Assembly: GCF_001812805.1 (NCBI RefSeq)
Contig: NZ_KV810470.1
Location: forward strand, 219,314-271,231
Direction: 5' to 3'
DNA: 51,918 nucleotides
Origin: Corynebacterium sp. HMSC078H07
Lineage (GTDB): Bacteria; Actinomycetota; Actinomycetes; Mycobacteriales; Mycobacteriaceae
A program made the translations under genes and the position numbers. The notes beneath the pieces are model-generated. The model was given only the letters and a program-made list of their open reading frames with translations, did not search any database and was not told where the DNA came from. Positions within the stretch are counted from its first letter, which is position 1, and each line of letters begins with the position of its first letter. Of this stretch, positions 26,101 through 34,335 are shown piece after piece.

Positions 26101-27093
26101 CTATTTTCGGACACGCTCTACAATTCCTGCGTCAATGAGTGGTTGGCGCAGAAGGACTTCGCTTGTATTCGAGATGTATTCAATGGCGGCCGTCTCCCCG
26201 GCAAGAACTTCAGACATGACGTATTCTGTCTCGCCCTCGTACGAGTTGTAAATCATAAAGAGCATCGACCCACGAGTTGTTTTCACTTCGTTTGCTGTAC
26301 CGACGATATCGATCGTATCGGCCAGCGACTCGAACTTTTCCTTGTGTTCCTTGCCTGGTTTGGCTGCGGCGGCAATGGCATCCTTATTTCTCGTGTAATT
26401 GGCCATGAATTCGCCTTCTTCACCGAAAAAGCAGGTGATGGTAGGCACCATGCCACTAGAGAAGAATCCTTGGTCATCGGGTTTACCGAAGAACGATGCT
26501 CCCTGCACACATGTGTCGCTCAAACCCGCCAATTCCTCCGGAACAGGTGCCTCCTTTAGGTCTCCCTCGCGGATCTTCTCGGCTTCCTCAATGGATAGTG
26601 AGTGGTCGAAGTAGTCCTCCGGCAAGCCTTCTAGCGGCGCAAGCGGTGCGGCTTCTGCCTGCGTTGCTTTCTCGCCGTCAACTGTGTCCTTATCAGTTGT
26701 ATCTGCAGCGTCATCCGAGTTCGGCATTGTTGATTGCGCAGTCGCTTTCGCTTCAGTTGCTGACGCCGGTGTGGGAGCGGATGTGCCATCATCGTTGTTG
26801 ACAAGCCCCCGAACTAAGAAGAACCCAACGCCAAGAAGTAGGAGCATCACGATAATGACGGCAAGCAGAATCCATATCGCTGCCGATGAGGACTTCTTCT
26901 GCGGCTCAACAAAGGCGGGGTCTGCCAGGGCGCCGGCGCCATACGGCCCTGCCTGATGGTTTCCATATGGGGCGCCCTGCTGCATCCCATATTGCTGAGC
27001 CCCATTCGGTCCGGAATGATTGAATGGCTGTGTGGGCTGTTGTGGATTCTGCGGTCCCTGCTGGAAGTGCGAGCCATTGTGAGGTTGCGTCAT
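26101..27093 (-). CDS. Membrane-anchored extracellular protein, tandem paralogue A
   Basis: A 330-residue protein of unknown function. It has a 65-residue Gln/Pro/Gly/Asn-rich cytoplasmic N-terminus (QQGPQNPQQPTQPFNHSGP...), one membrane helix (AAIWILLAVIIVMLLLLGVGFFLV), a Thr/Ala/Glu-rich linker, then a C-terminal domain of about 180 residues. That domain shares APVPxxLxxL...C...S(F/Y)FGxxDDxG...VPT(I/V)xCxFG...EFxAxYTxNK(D/E)AIAAA with the gene upstream on the same strand (27191-28075), including two conserved cysteines that may form a disulfide. The duplicated pair probably arose by local duplication. Topology predicts the C-terminal domain outside the cell. Confidence 0.6.
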   Translation of the reverse strand: MTQPHNGSHFQQGPQNPQQPTQPFNHSGPNGAQQYGMQQGAPYGNHQAGPYGAGALADPAFVEPQKKSSSAAIWILLAVIIVMLLLLGVGFFLVRGLVNNDDGTSAPTPASATEAKATAQSTMPNSDDAADTTDKDTVDGEKATQAEAAPLAPLEGLPEDYFDHSLSIEEAEKIREGDLKEAPVPEELAGLSDTCVQGASFFGKPDDQGFFSSGMVPTITCFFGEEGEFMANYTRNKDAIAAAAKPGKEHKEKFESLADTIDIVGTANEVKTTRGSMLFMIYNSYEGETEYVMSEVLAGETAAIEYISNTSEVLLRQPLIDAGIVERVRK

Positions 27094-27190
27094 AGCTGCA
27101 AATTAGCAAAGTCTCGCCGAGTGCTCCCGGGAAAATGGCAGGCCATGGGTGCTAATCCCCACCTGTCAGCAGTCATTCACACTGAGACTG

Positions 27191-28075
27191 CTAGGCGTCG
27201 ATGAAGGGTGGGCCCGGAGTGCTGTCGAGAATTCCGGCATCGACGAGCCTCTGCATACAGTCGTAGTCAAAACCTGTTATATCTTCAGTGAACAGCATGA
27301 GGTACTCAATCACGGCTTCTCCGTTAGCCAGAACCTCAACAATCACCAGATCAGAGTCCTGTATATAGCCAGCAATGGTGGAGCCGCGCGCAGTAGAAAA
27401 GTCCACTATCGATTCCTGCAGCCCCATGCTCTCCGCAGCAGCGATGGCTTCCTTGTTCTCGGTGTATTGCGCGGTGAATTCGTTATCATCACCAAACATG
27501 CACTCAACGGTCGGCACCCAGTGTGCATCGCGGCCATCGTCGTCAGATTGACCAAAGTAGGATGTGCTTTCATAGCAGTCAGACGTAAGGTCTGAGAGTG
27601 CGGAAGGTACCGGTGCATCTCCCGCAGAATCGCGGAGGGTATTGATGTCATCCACATCAATGGTCCGGTCCCAATAGCCGTCATCAGCTGGCGTTAACGA
27701 TTCCGCCCCATTGTGGTTCTCACTGACGCTACTGGTGTCATCATTGAAGGCTTGGAAGGCGACAAAGAGTGACAATCCGAGTACAAACACCATAGCTCCA
27801 ATCACTCCGAGAATTGTCCATAGCGTCTTCTTTGAGCCGCCATTCTTCTGCGGTGGCCACTGTGCAGATGGTGACTGCTGCATTCCTGGAGCCATCTTTA
27901 GTGGTTGCTGAAACTGACCTTGTCCACGTTGCTGACTACCAGGGATCGCTGCACCGTGTTGACCGTATCCGGCATCTTGAGGTTGCATGGGGCGCGGCAC
28001 GCCAAACTGTGGACCAGGAGCAAAACCACGCGGCGACTGTTGAGAGTGAGAGGAGTTTCCGTGAGGGTTTGTCAT
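27191..28075 (-). CDS. Membrane-anchored extracellular protein, tandem paralogue B
   Basis: A 294-residue protein paralogous to 26101-27093. The N-terminus is rich in Gln, Pro, Gly and Met (residues 1-75), then a membrane helix (TLWTILGVIGAMVFVLGLSLFVAF), an acidic/Ser linker and a C-terminal domain with C...STSYFGQSDDDGRDAHWVPTVECMFGDDNEFTAQYTENKEAIAAAESM. The same two cysteines are kept. The 115-base gap between the genes has no clear terminator, so they may be cotranscribed. No function known. Confidence 0.6.
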   Translation of the reverse strand: MTNPHGNSSHSQQSPRGFAPGPQFGVPRPMQPQDAGYGQHGAAIPGSQQRGQGQFQQPLKMAPGMQQSPSAQWPPQKNGGSKKTLWTILGVIGAMVFVLGLSLFVAFQAFNDDTSSVSENHNGAESLTPADDGYWDRTIDVDDINTLRDSAGDAPVPSALSDLTSDCYESTSYFGQSDDDGRDAHWVPTVECMFGDDNEFTAQYTENKEAIAAAESMGLQESIVDFSTARGSTIAGYIQDSDLVIVEVLANGEAVIEYLMLFTEDITGFDYDCMQRLVDAGILDSTPGPPFIDA

Positions 28076-28208
28076 GGCCTTAGAGTAACAGAGGACTCGG
28101 CCACAAATTTCGCATAATTGCAGGCCACGGGGATCCTTCCCCTTCTACCGACGGTAGGTCACGACGTGGTTTCTGAATCCCTAGGCAGGGCATTAAACTT
28201 TGGAAGCG

Positions 28209-29543
28209 ATGACTACTTTTGCCGATCTCGGCCTGCCCCGCGACGTCGTCCGTGTCCTTAACAAACAGGGCATCACGACCCCCTTCCCCATCCAAGCCGC
28301 TGCGATTCCTGACGCCCTCACAGGAAAGGATGTTCTCGGCCGTGGCCCGACGGGCTCGGGAAAAACGTTTACTTTTGGGCTTCCGATGCTCACCCGCTTG
28401 GCGGAATCCGGTGTCTCCCGTCCCGCCCATCCGCGTGGACTGGTGCTAGCGCCTACACGTGAGCTTGCTATCCAAATTCAGCAGCGCCTAGAAGAACCCG
28501 CCGCTGCATTGGGGCTGCGTGTTCTGGCTGTCGTTGGTGGCGTCAATATCAACAACCACATTCGCTCACTCGCGCGTCCGGTAGACCTGCTCGTCGCTAC
28601 ACCAGGCCGCGCTCAAGACCTCATTGACCAGGGCAAACTTTTCTTTGACCACGTCGCCGTCACCGCGCTGGACGAGGCCGATCAAATGGCGGATATGGGC
28701 TTCCTCCCCCAGGTGCGCAAGCTACTTAGGCTCACGCCGGAAAATGGCCAACGGTTGCTCTTTTCGGCGACTCTCGACGGCGAAGTTAACAAGCTCGTCA
28801 ACCAGTTCCTGCACGATCCGGTTACTCATTCCACAGCCCCAGTGGAGGCAGCCGTGGATACCATGGAACACCACCTCATCTTTATTGGCACCCGTGAAGC
28901 CCGTAATGATGTGGTCCTGCGCCTAGGCGCACGCAAAGGCAAGACCATCATGTTTATGCGCACCAAGCATGGGGTAGACCGACAAGCCAAAAAACTCCGC
29001 CGCGTCGGCATCAATGCACTGCCTTTGCATGGAGACAAGGGGCAAGGATCCCGCACCAAGGCAATCGAAGGGTTCGCCGACGGCAGCGTCCCAGTCCTCG
29101 TCGCCACGGATATTGCCGCCCGCGGCATCGACATCGCGGATGTGTCTCTCGTCGTCCATGTCGACCCGCCTGCGGAACACAAGGCCTACCTACACCGCTC
29201 CGGGCGGACGGCCCGTGGCGGTGATTCTGGCACCGTCGTTACCTTGGTAACCGATGAGCAACGCGATGAGGTAGCCAAGCTCATTCAGAAAGCTGGTGTT
29301 AGCCACACGGACCTAGACATAAGCGACCGCACCAACCCCGCCAGCAGCCCTGAGCTCGCGCAGATGACCGGAGCGCGCAAGCCCACTGGTGAACCGCTCG
29401 GGCCACCGCACCAGCAACCATCGAAGAACAAGCAGAAGAGCGAGGCCCACAAGCATTCTTCGCGTCAGCGCTCGGGTAACCAAGGCCACCGCAGTCGCGG
29501 CCGAAACCAACGCCGCCGACGCGGCAACGCAGGTCAGCGATGA
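28209..29543 (+). CDS. DEAD-box RNA helicase
   Basis: A 444-residue helicase with the full motif set: Q-motif TTPFPIQAAAIP, motif I GPTGSGKT, Ia PTRELAIQI, motif Ib TPGRAQDL, motif II DEAD as DEADQMADMGF, III SAT, V ATDIAARGIDI and VI HRSGRTARGG. The C-terminal 65 residues are basic, Gln/Arg/Gly rich (SKNKQKSEAHKHSSRQRSGNQGHRSRGRNQRRRRGN), an RNA-binding tail as in RhlE. I chose the ATG at 28209 as the start (MTTFADLGLP). Its last 4 bases overlap the start of the next gene. Confidence 0.9.
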   Translation: MTTFADLGLPRDVVRVLNKQGITTPFPIQAAAIPDALTGKDVLGRGPTGSGKTFTFGLPMLTRLAESGVSRPAHPRGLVLAPTRELAIQIQQRLEEPAAALGLRVLAVVGGVNINNHIRSLARPVDLLVATPGRAQDLIDQGKLFFDHVAVTALDEADQMADMGFLPQVRKLLRLTPENGQRLLFSATLDGEVNKLVNQFLHDPVTHSTAPVEAAVDTMEHHLIFIGTREARNDVVLRLGARKGKTIMFMRTKHGVDRQAKKLRRVGINALPLHGDKGQGSRTKAIEGFADGSVPVLVATDIAARGIDIADVSLVVHVDPPAEHKAYLHRSGRTARGGDSGTVVTLVTDEQRDEVAKLIQKAGVSHTDLDISDRTNPASSPELAQMTGARKPTGEPLGPPHQQPSKNKQKSEAHKHSSRQRSGNQGHRSRGRNQRRRRGNAGQR

Positions 29544-30397
29544 TACTGCAGCCTACAGACTGGCAGGCGAAGATGAGCGCCCATGAGGCGGCGGCTGACG
29601 AATACCTCTCGCGCTACCGCCACCCTGGCTCCTACCACCCTGTTTACGATTTTCTTTTCGAGTACTACCCCGTGCGCCCCTCGCATTTGCGGCGCTGGCA
29701 CCCAGGCATTGGTGTCACACTGGCCGGCGACGAAGTCCCCCACGCTGAGTGGCGGTTCTATCATCGCACCACTGAGGGAATCACGCTTGATACCGAGGCT
29801 TTCCTCGAAAGTCGCGGGGGCACGGTGCGTTACGTCCTCGAGTTGCTCGAGAAGACTACGCGCAACCCTATCCAATTCGATTGTTTTGGTCTCCACGAGT
29901 GGGCGATGGTCTATCACACGGATACTCCGCGCCATGATTTGCCACTGCGGCTGGGTGCGGAAGGAACGAATGAGGTCGTCGACAAACACCGCATCAAATG
30001 CACGCACTACGACGCCTTCCGCTTCTTCACCGCTCCTGCCCGCCCTCTCAACCTCACAGTCCTTACACGTGATGACCAGCCGGATCACGACCAAGCTGGT
30101 TGCGTCCACGCAACGATGGATTTGTACAAATGGGCATGGAAATTGGGGCCGTTGATACCCGGTGAACTTTTCCTTGATACCTTCCGCCTGGCCGCCGCTG
30201 CTCGGACACTAGATATGGAAGCATCGCCCTATGACTGCCGTGAGTGGGGCTTTGGCGTTGTGCCAATTGAAACTCCCGAGGGTAAGTCCGAATATGTGCG
30301 CCGACAGCGTGCGCTGTCCGACGCCGCAGCACCCCTCCGCGCACGGCTTGTCTCCCAAATTCGCGCCGTGCTCCCCGCTACAATGAAGAACCATTGA
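29540..30397 (+). CDS. Conserved actinobacterial protein, often listed as 3-methyladenine DNA glycosylase
   Basis: A 285-residue soluble protein. The pattern YHPVYDFLFEYYPVRPSHLRRWHPGIGVTL and DCFGLHEWAMVYHTDTPRHDLPLRLG is conserved in actinobacteria; homologues are commonly named 3-methyladenine DNA glycosylase, but no helix-hairpin-helix or AlkA-like motif is visible, so that name is doubtful. Near the middle CTHYDAFRFFT and QAGCVHATMDLYKWAWKLGPLIPGELFLDTFRLA contain conserved His, Asp and Cys residues that could bind metal. It starts within the helicase stop codon (ATGA overlap), so the two genes are translationally coupled. Confidence 0.6.
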   Translation: MILQPTDWQAKMSAHEAAADEYLSRYRHPGSYHPVYDFLFEYYPVRPSHLRRWHPGIGVTLAGDEVPHAEWRFYHRTTEGITLDTEAFLESRGGTVRYVLELLEKTTRNPIQFDCFGLHEWAMVYHTDTPRHDLPLRLGAEGTNEVVDKHRIKCTHYDAFRFFTAPARPLNLTVLTRDDQPDHDQAGCVHATMDLYKWAWKLGPLIPGELFLDTFRLAAAARTLDMEASPYDCREWGFGVVPIETPEGKSEYVRRQRALSDAAAPLRARLVSQIRAVLPATMKNH

Positions 30398-30407
30398 TGT
30401 GACCAGT

Positions 30408-30429
30408 CGGGACACACTCTGCTGTCCCG
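30408..30429. terminator. Hairpin after the conserved protein gene
   Basis: CGGGACA and TGTCCCG (7 bp) with an 8-nt loop; no T-run follows. It sits just upstream of the VWA-like gene and may be a weak terminator or part of its leader. Confidence 0.4.
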
Positions 30430-30465
30430 AGGTTCCCACCACGGCCCCAGCGCGGAAGGAAAAAG

Positions 30466-31344
30466 ATGGCCCGGCACTCGGATGGAAAGAACAACTACTC
30501 ATTTGCACCGTGGGTCATCATTGTGGCCATCCTTGCAGTTCTGGCGCTGATTGTTGGTGGAATTTTCCTCGTCCGCAGCGGCACGTCGGATTCCGCCGAC
30601 AACGTAGCTGCGGAAACTTCCGTTGAATCTACATCCGCGGCCGACTCCGAGAACGAATCCACCGCTCATGTAACGACTTCCACGTCGGAGACGTCCACAG
30701 AGGCCACCTCCTCCGAGGCGGCACCGGAATCTGAAGCCGCATCCTCGTCGGCGGCGACCAGCTCTGAAGACAAAGCCGCCGATGCTGTTGCCGAAGTCGC
30801 TCCGAATACGCTGTTCCTTCTTGATACCTCCGAAAACCTTGCCCCCTATTTCGATGCCGTAAGCCAGGGGGTCGCCGATGCCGCGACGGCTGCCGGCGCT
30901 GAAGGCAGCCAGGTGGGCCTGTGGAACTATTCCTCCCCTATCTCCGCCACGGCCACGGTAGGTTACCGTCCAAACGTGGCCTACGGACCCGCTGACAACG
31001 TGGCCCAAGCCGTTCGGTTGTTCGGCACCGGTGGCGTGCCGCAAACGCGCAGCGCAGTCGTGGCCGCGCTGGGAAACGCTTCTGATCAAGTCGCTGAAAG
31101 CGGAAAGGATGCTCGCGTTGTTCTCGTCACTACGGGAACCCAACAGGACATGGATGACGCCGCTTTCACCGAAGCCGTCAAGAATGCGCGCGGCGAGGGC
31201 GTTAGCCTAAGCGTGGTGCACCTCGGAACGGGCGAGAAGGATGCTGAGCTGGAGAAACTTGCCGATTCTTACAGCACTGTCTCAGATCCTTCAGATGCTA
31301 CCGCGAACAAGAAGAGCATCACAGCCGCAGCTGGCGCTCAATAG
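30466..31344 (+). CDS. Membrane-anchored VWA-like protein
   Basis: A 292-residue protein: a short cytoplasmic start, one membrane helix (WVIIVAILAVLALIVGGIFLV), then about 75 residues rich in Ser, Glu, Ala and Thr, a likely cell-wall-spanning stalk. The C-terminal domain begins NTLFLLDTSENLAPYFDAVSQGV and continues VGLWNYSSP and ARVVLVTTGTQQDMDDAAF, fitting a von Willebrand A fold. The first metal-site motif is DTSEN rather than DxSxS, so the site is degenerate. GGAAGGA precedes the ATG. Function unknown; such proteins often bind partners outside the cell. Confidence 0.65.
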   Translation: MARHSDGKNNYSFAPWVIIVAILAVLALIVGGIFLVRSGTSDSADNVAAETSVESTSAADSENESTAHVTTSTSETSTEATSSEAAPESEAASSSAATSSEDKAADAVAEVAPNTLFLLDTSENLAPYFDAVSQGVADAATAAGAEGSQVGLWNYSSPISATATVGYRPNVAYGPADNVAQAVRLFGTGGVPQTRSAVVAALGNASDQVAESGKDARVVLVTTGTQQDMDDAAFTEAVKNARGEGVSLSVVHLGTGEKDAELEKLADSYSTVSDPSDATANKKSITAAAGAQ

Positions 31345-31352
31345 GCAGCCAG

Positions 31353-31486
31353 TAGTCAGCGCGAATTCACGCGCGCTGACTAGTCTCCCCACAGCAAGAA
31401 CGAAACCGCCACACCTTCCTATGGCACTGACGTGAGCAGCAGTGCTGAGAAGGTGCGGCGGCTATATGGAAGGGTAAACGACCCTT
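31353..31486. terminator. Terminator region between convergent genes (three stem-loops)
   Basis: Three stems follow in a row: AGTCAGCGCG/CGCGCTGACT (31354-31381, 10 bp), a compound stem CCGCC-CACCTTC/GAAGGTG-GGCGG (31406-31461) enclosing a GCACTG/CAGTGC helix, and AAGGGT/ACCCTT (31470-31486). They lie between the stop of the VWA-like gene and that of the minus-strand MerR gene. T-runs are weak, but the pairing is extensive. Confidence 0.6.
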
Positions 31487-32093
31487 AGGAGGACTTGCGC
31501 TTGCGTCGGGCAGCGAGCTCGTCGAGGCCTACGACCACGTCGGTCTCTTCCTCCTCAACGATGCGCTCAGCGGGGAAGGACGTAATGGTTCCGGAGAGCT
31601 CCTTGAGGATGCCCGGCACTGCAATGCCGAAGACGCCCTGACCACCGGCGAGGAGGTCAATTACTTCGTCGTTGGAGCGGCACTCGTAGACGGTGGTGCC
31701 ATCAGACACTAGGGTGAGCTCGGCGAGATCATTGACGCCGCGGTCACGCAAAGACTCTACGGCGAGGCGAATATTCTGCAGGGAGATACCCGTATCCAGA
31801 AGGCGCTTCACAATCTTGAGGACGAGGACGTCCTTGAAGGAGTACAGGCGCTGGGAACCGGAACCTCGGGCGGTTCGAATAGAAGGCTTCACCAGATCGG
31901 TACGCGCCCAGTAGTCCAGCTGGCGGTAGGTAATGCCCGCCACCTGGCAGGCAATCGGCACACGATAGCCAAGTTCCTCGTCGGGGCCAATGTCAAACAA
32001 AGACTCTTGAACGTAGCTGCCGCATTCGTCGTAGTTCAGCGCAGCGCCGGTCTCAAGGTCGAGTGTCTCGGTGTGAAGGTCTTTACTGCTCAC
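31485..32093 (-). CDS. MerR-family regulator (second MerR of the odhI-ftsR cluster)
   Basis: A 202-residue MerR-type protein. The DNA-binding helix-turn-helix reads VPIACQVAGITYRQLDYWARTDLVKPSIRTARGSGSQRLYSFKDVLVLKIVKRLLDTGISLQNI, starting near residue 45. The acidic N-terminus is unusual and the C-terminus (about 80 residues) has no cysteines typical of metal sensors. It matches the gene found after the DUF151 gene in both M. tuberculosis (Rv1830) and corynebacteria. The effector is unknown. Its own 5' region (32094-32260) has AT-rich promoter-like sequence. Confidence 0.83.
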   Translation of the reverse strand: MSSKDLHTETLDLETGAALNYDECGSYVQESLFDIGPDEELGYRVPIACQVAGITYRQLDYWARTDLVKPSIRTARGSGSQRLYSFKDVLVLKIVKRLLDTGISLQNIRLAVESLRDRGVNDLAELTLVSDGTTVYECRSNDEVIDLLAGGQGVFGIAVPGILKELSGTITSFPAERIVEEEETDVVVGLDELAARRKRKSS

Positions 32094-32261
32094 GTAATTA
32101 CTCCAGTGATGTTTGAAGGGAGTTCTAATTGTCTATTAAAGGGCACGCCGTCAACCACGTCAAGGGTGCATCGGAATGAACCTCTAGTAGAACTTTAGAC
32201 TTTTTCTACCTCATTGTCATCATGAGTCACACGCGTGTCATTAAAAAGTTTGCGGACAGTT

Positions 32262-32289
32262 AAAAAGACGCCGCCCCGAAGGGACGACG
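32262..32289 (-). terminator. Terminator after the DUF151 gene
   Basis: On the minus strand CGTCG-T-CCC pairs with GGGCGGCG (T bulged, one G.U) around a TTCG tetraloop; TCTTTTT follows. It ends the minus-strand unit before the MerR gene. Confidence 0.7.
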
Positions 32290-32313
32290 CACGGTTTAAT
32301 GTCAGGCGAGAAT

Positions 32314-32919
32314 CTAGTCTTCGTCGTCGGGCTCGTCGCCGCCAAGCAAGTCATCTTCGGAGATACCAGAATCACGCATCATCTGCTCGAAGTCATCATC
32401 TTCTTGGCTTTTCTGTTGAGCTAGCCGTTCCTGAAATTCCCGCACTCGTTTCTGCGGGAACGTCTCCGGCGATGCGGCATCGCGCTCAAGGCCGTAGTAC
32501 TCCTTCAGGTCCTCATCGCTGATGTAGATAGCTACCTCATCGAGCACGTCCTTCTCAAAGGTGATGGGAACCCCGTAGTGGTCTGCGAGGACAAGAGCAT
32601 CGCACATCCGGGCATCGTGCTCTTCTCCCCTGCCATCTACAAGGTCCACCATAAAGGCACCTTTGCGGTACTCGGATACGCAGATCTCATCAATACCGTC
32701 GAGCTCATCCGCGAAGGCGATGAGAAGTTCGTACGTGCTGGGGCGAGCGTTGAAGTGGCGCTCCAGCATCTGGAGAACACGGGCTCCATCAATGGGTGAG
32801 ACCCATACGGGCACGTGGCGGTCTGCCTCCTCCCAGTAGAACAGAGCGCAGAGATTATTTTCGGGGCCGACGGGGTGGATACCTAAAAACTTTAGTACTT
32901 CAGAATTCATGGTCTCCAC
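32314..32919 (-). CDS. DUF151 bifunctional-nuclease-like protein
   Basis: A 201-residue acidic protein. The DUF151/BFN fold marks are VLKFLGIHPVGPENNLCALFYWEEADRHVPVWVSPIDGARVLQMLE and CEVR-like ICVSEYRKGAFMVDLVDGRGEEHDARMCDALVLADHYGVPITFEKDVLDE. Tail residues EEDDDFEQMMRDSG...DEPDDED are strongly acidic. It corresponds to the gene between the two MerR genes in mycobacteria (Rv1829). Plant and archaeal relatives show nuclease activity; the role in bacteria is unclear. The gene lies 64 bases after ftsR. Confidence 0.85.
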   Translation of the reverse strand: METMNSEVLKFLGIHPVGPENNLCALFYWEEADRHVPVWVSPIDGARVLQMLERHFNARPSTYELLIAFADELDGIDEICVSEYRKGAFMVDLVDGRGEEHDARMCDALVLADHYGVPITFEKDVLDEVAIYISDEDLKEYYGLERDAASPETFPQKRVREFQERLAQQKSQEDDDFEQMMRDSGISEDDLLGGDEPDDED

Positions 32920-32982
32920 TCTCCCATACTTTCGGCGAAGGTGACTGCTGCACCAGTTCGCACCGGCGTGACCGAAGGGGTT

Positions 32983-33732
32983 CTAAGGTAGAAATTCGTC
33001 ACGCAGCTCAGTCTTGACCAACGTGCTGTGTAGTGACAGGACCAGCGCAGCCATCTGCTGGGAAAGCTCTTCTGCTTGCTGTGGAGCGGTATCGGACTTG
33101 GAGTGCGCAACCGGGCTTGCAACTTGCGCGATGAGGTCAGCTTGGCGGCGGGCAGCATTGCGCAGGGACTTGAGCTGGCGAGCATCGAAGCCAAAAGACT
33201 CAAGAGCCACGGCCGCGGACACAATCGATACATCGTCGGTATCGAAGAAACCCGCCGCATCCGGCTTAATAAGGCCAACTGCAACGAGGCTGGCAATCTC
33301 TTCCTGGGTGGTGCCGGCTTGATCGGCCACGTCGGCGTCAGTAAGCCTATTGACCACAGGGGCACGCAGCTGTTCAGCACTAATGAGCGCCTCGGCCTGT
33401 GACGACACAATCGCAGTAACTTGGCCGGAGTCCATAGCCTCCAGCTGTTCGCGGATTACCTTAAGCGGCGTGTAGTTATCGCGCTGCGCAGTCAGAATGT
33501 AGCGCAGACGGTCCAAGTCCTTCTGGTAGTAGCGGCGATAGCCCTTCGGCGTGCGCTCAGGGGTGATAAGTCCCTCAGACTCCAGGAAGCGTATCTTTGA
33601 CACCGTGACATCGGGGAACTGCTTCTGCAAGTGCTTCAGCGTCACACCGATAGACATCGGCTTCTGCTTGGCGGCCTTGGGCTTCCTAGCGGCAGTGGAC
33701 GCTACTGCGGCGGTGGAGTTCTGGGAGCTCAC
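32983..33732 (-). CDS. ftsR: MerR-type regulator FtsR
   Basis: A 249-residue regulator. The N-terminus is basic, then comes a MerR HTH: MSIGVTLKHLQKQFPDVTVSKIRFLESEGLITPERTPKGYRRYYQKDLDRLRYILTAQRDNYTPLKVI. The C-terminal half is helical and contains no metal ligands. The gene follows odhI (gap 84 bp) in the order of C. glutamicum cg1630-cg1631, where FtsR activates ftsZ transcription. The assignment rests on order and on HTH sequence. Confidence 0.83.
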   Translation of the reverse strand: MSSQNSTAAVASTAARKPKAAKQKPMSIGVTLKHLQKQFPDVTVSKIRFLESEGLITPERTPKGYRRYYQKDLDRLRYILTAQRDNYTPLKVIREQLEAMDSGQVTAIVSSQAEALISAEQLRAPVVNRLTDADVADQAGTTQEEIASLVAVGLIKPDAAGFFDTDDVSIVSAAVALESFGFDARQLKSLRNAARRQADLIAQVASPVAHSKSDTAPQQAEELSQQMAALVLSLHSTLVKTELRDEFLP

Positions 33733-33816
33733 GATGGGAACTACTTCTGCTTTCTACACGGTCTGGACATCACAGCGAGGCGGGGAGAACACTCCCCCAG
33801 CCCCGCAGGTGTGGAC

Positions 33817-34248
33817 TTACTTGGCGGCGATGAAAACCAGACGGAATTTACCAATCTGAATTTCGTCGCCCACCTCGAGAACCTGTGCGTTGCGCGGCTC
33901 GCGGTTGACGTAGGTGCCGTTGAGTGATCCGACGTCCACGACCTCAAACTGACCGTCCTGAGCGCGGAACTCAGCGTGGCGACGGGAAACGGTGACATCG
34001 TCCAGGAAAATGTCTGCCTCTGGGTGACGGCCAGCGGTGGTAGTGGGCTGATCCAGCAGGAACCGCGCACCGGCGTTCGGGCCACGCTTGACGACGAGCA
34101 GCGCCTGCCCCTCAGCTAGATTCTCAGCACCAGCGACGGAAGCGTCAGAGCCTGCCGACGCACCGCTTTCCATCTCCTTGAGAAGATCGGCACGGAAGAC
34201 AGAAGTAGTCTCTGCCTGCGGTTCCGGCGTTCCGGTGTTCTCGCTCAT
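33817..34248 (-). CDS. odhI: FHA-domain inhibitor of 2-oxoglutarate dehydrogenase, OdhI/GarA
   Basis: A 143-residue protein with a very short acidic N-terminus carrying ETTSVFRADLLKEME, whose Thr14-Thr15 are the PknG/PknA-B phosphorylation sites known for OdhI. The FHA domain follows: TTTAGRHPEADIFLDDVTVSRRHAEFR...VVDVGSLNGTYVNREPRNAQVLEVGDEIQIGKFRLVFIA, with GRH, SRRH and NGTYVN loops that bind phospho-Thr. Unphosphorylated OdhI binds and inhibits the OdhA subunit; phosphorylation makes it fold on itself and release. It almost equals the C. glutamicum sequence. Confidence 0.96.
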   Translation of the reverse strand: MSENTGTPEPQAETTSVFRADLLKEMESGASAGSDASVAGAENLAEGQALLVVKRGPNAGARFLLDQPTTTAGRHPEADIFLDDVTVSRRHAEFRAQDGQFEVVDVGSLNGTYVNREPRNAQVLEVGDEIQIGKFRLVFIAAK

Positions 34249-34335
34249 TTTTACCTCCGAAGGGTCGGATCGATATTGACTAAATCCATAGTAGCGACTC
34301 CGCTGTCCTCGCGAGCCACCACCAGAAAAATTATA

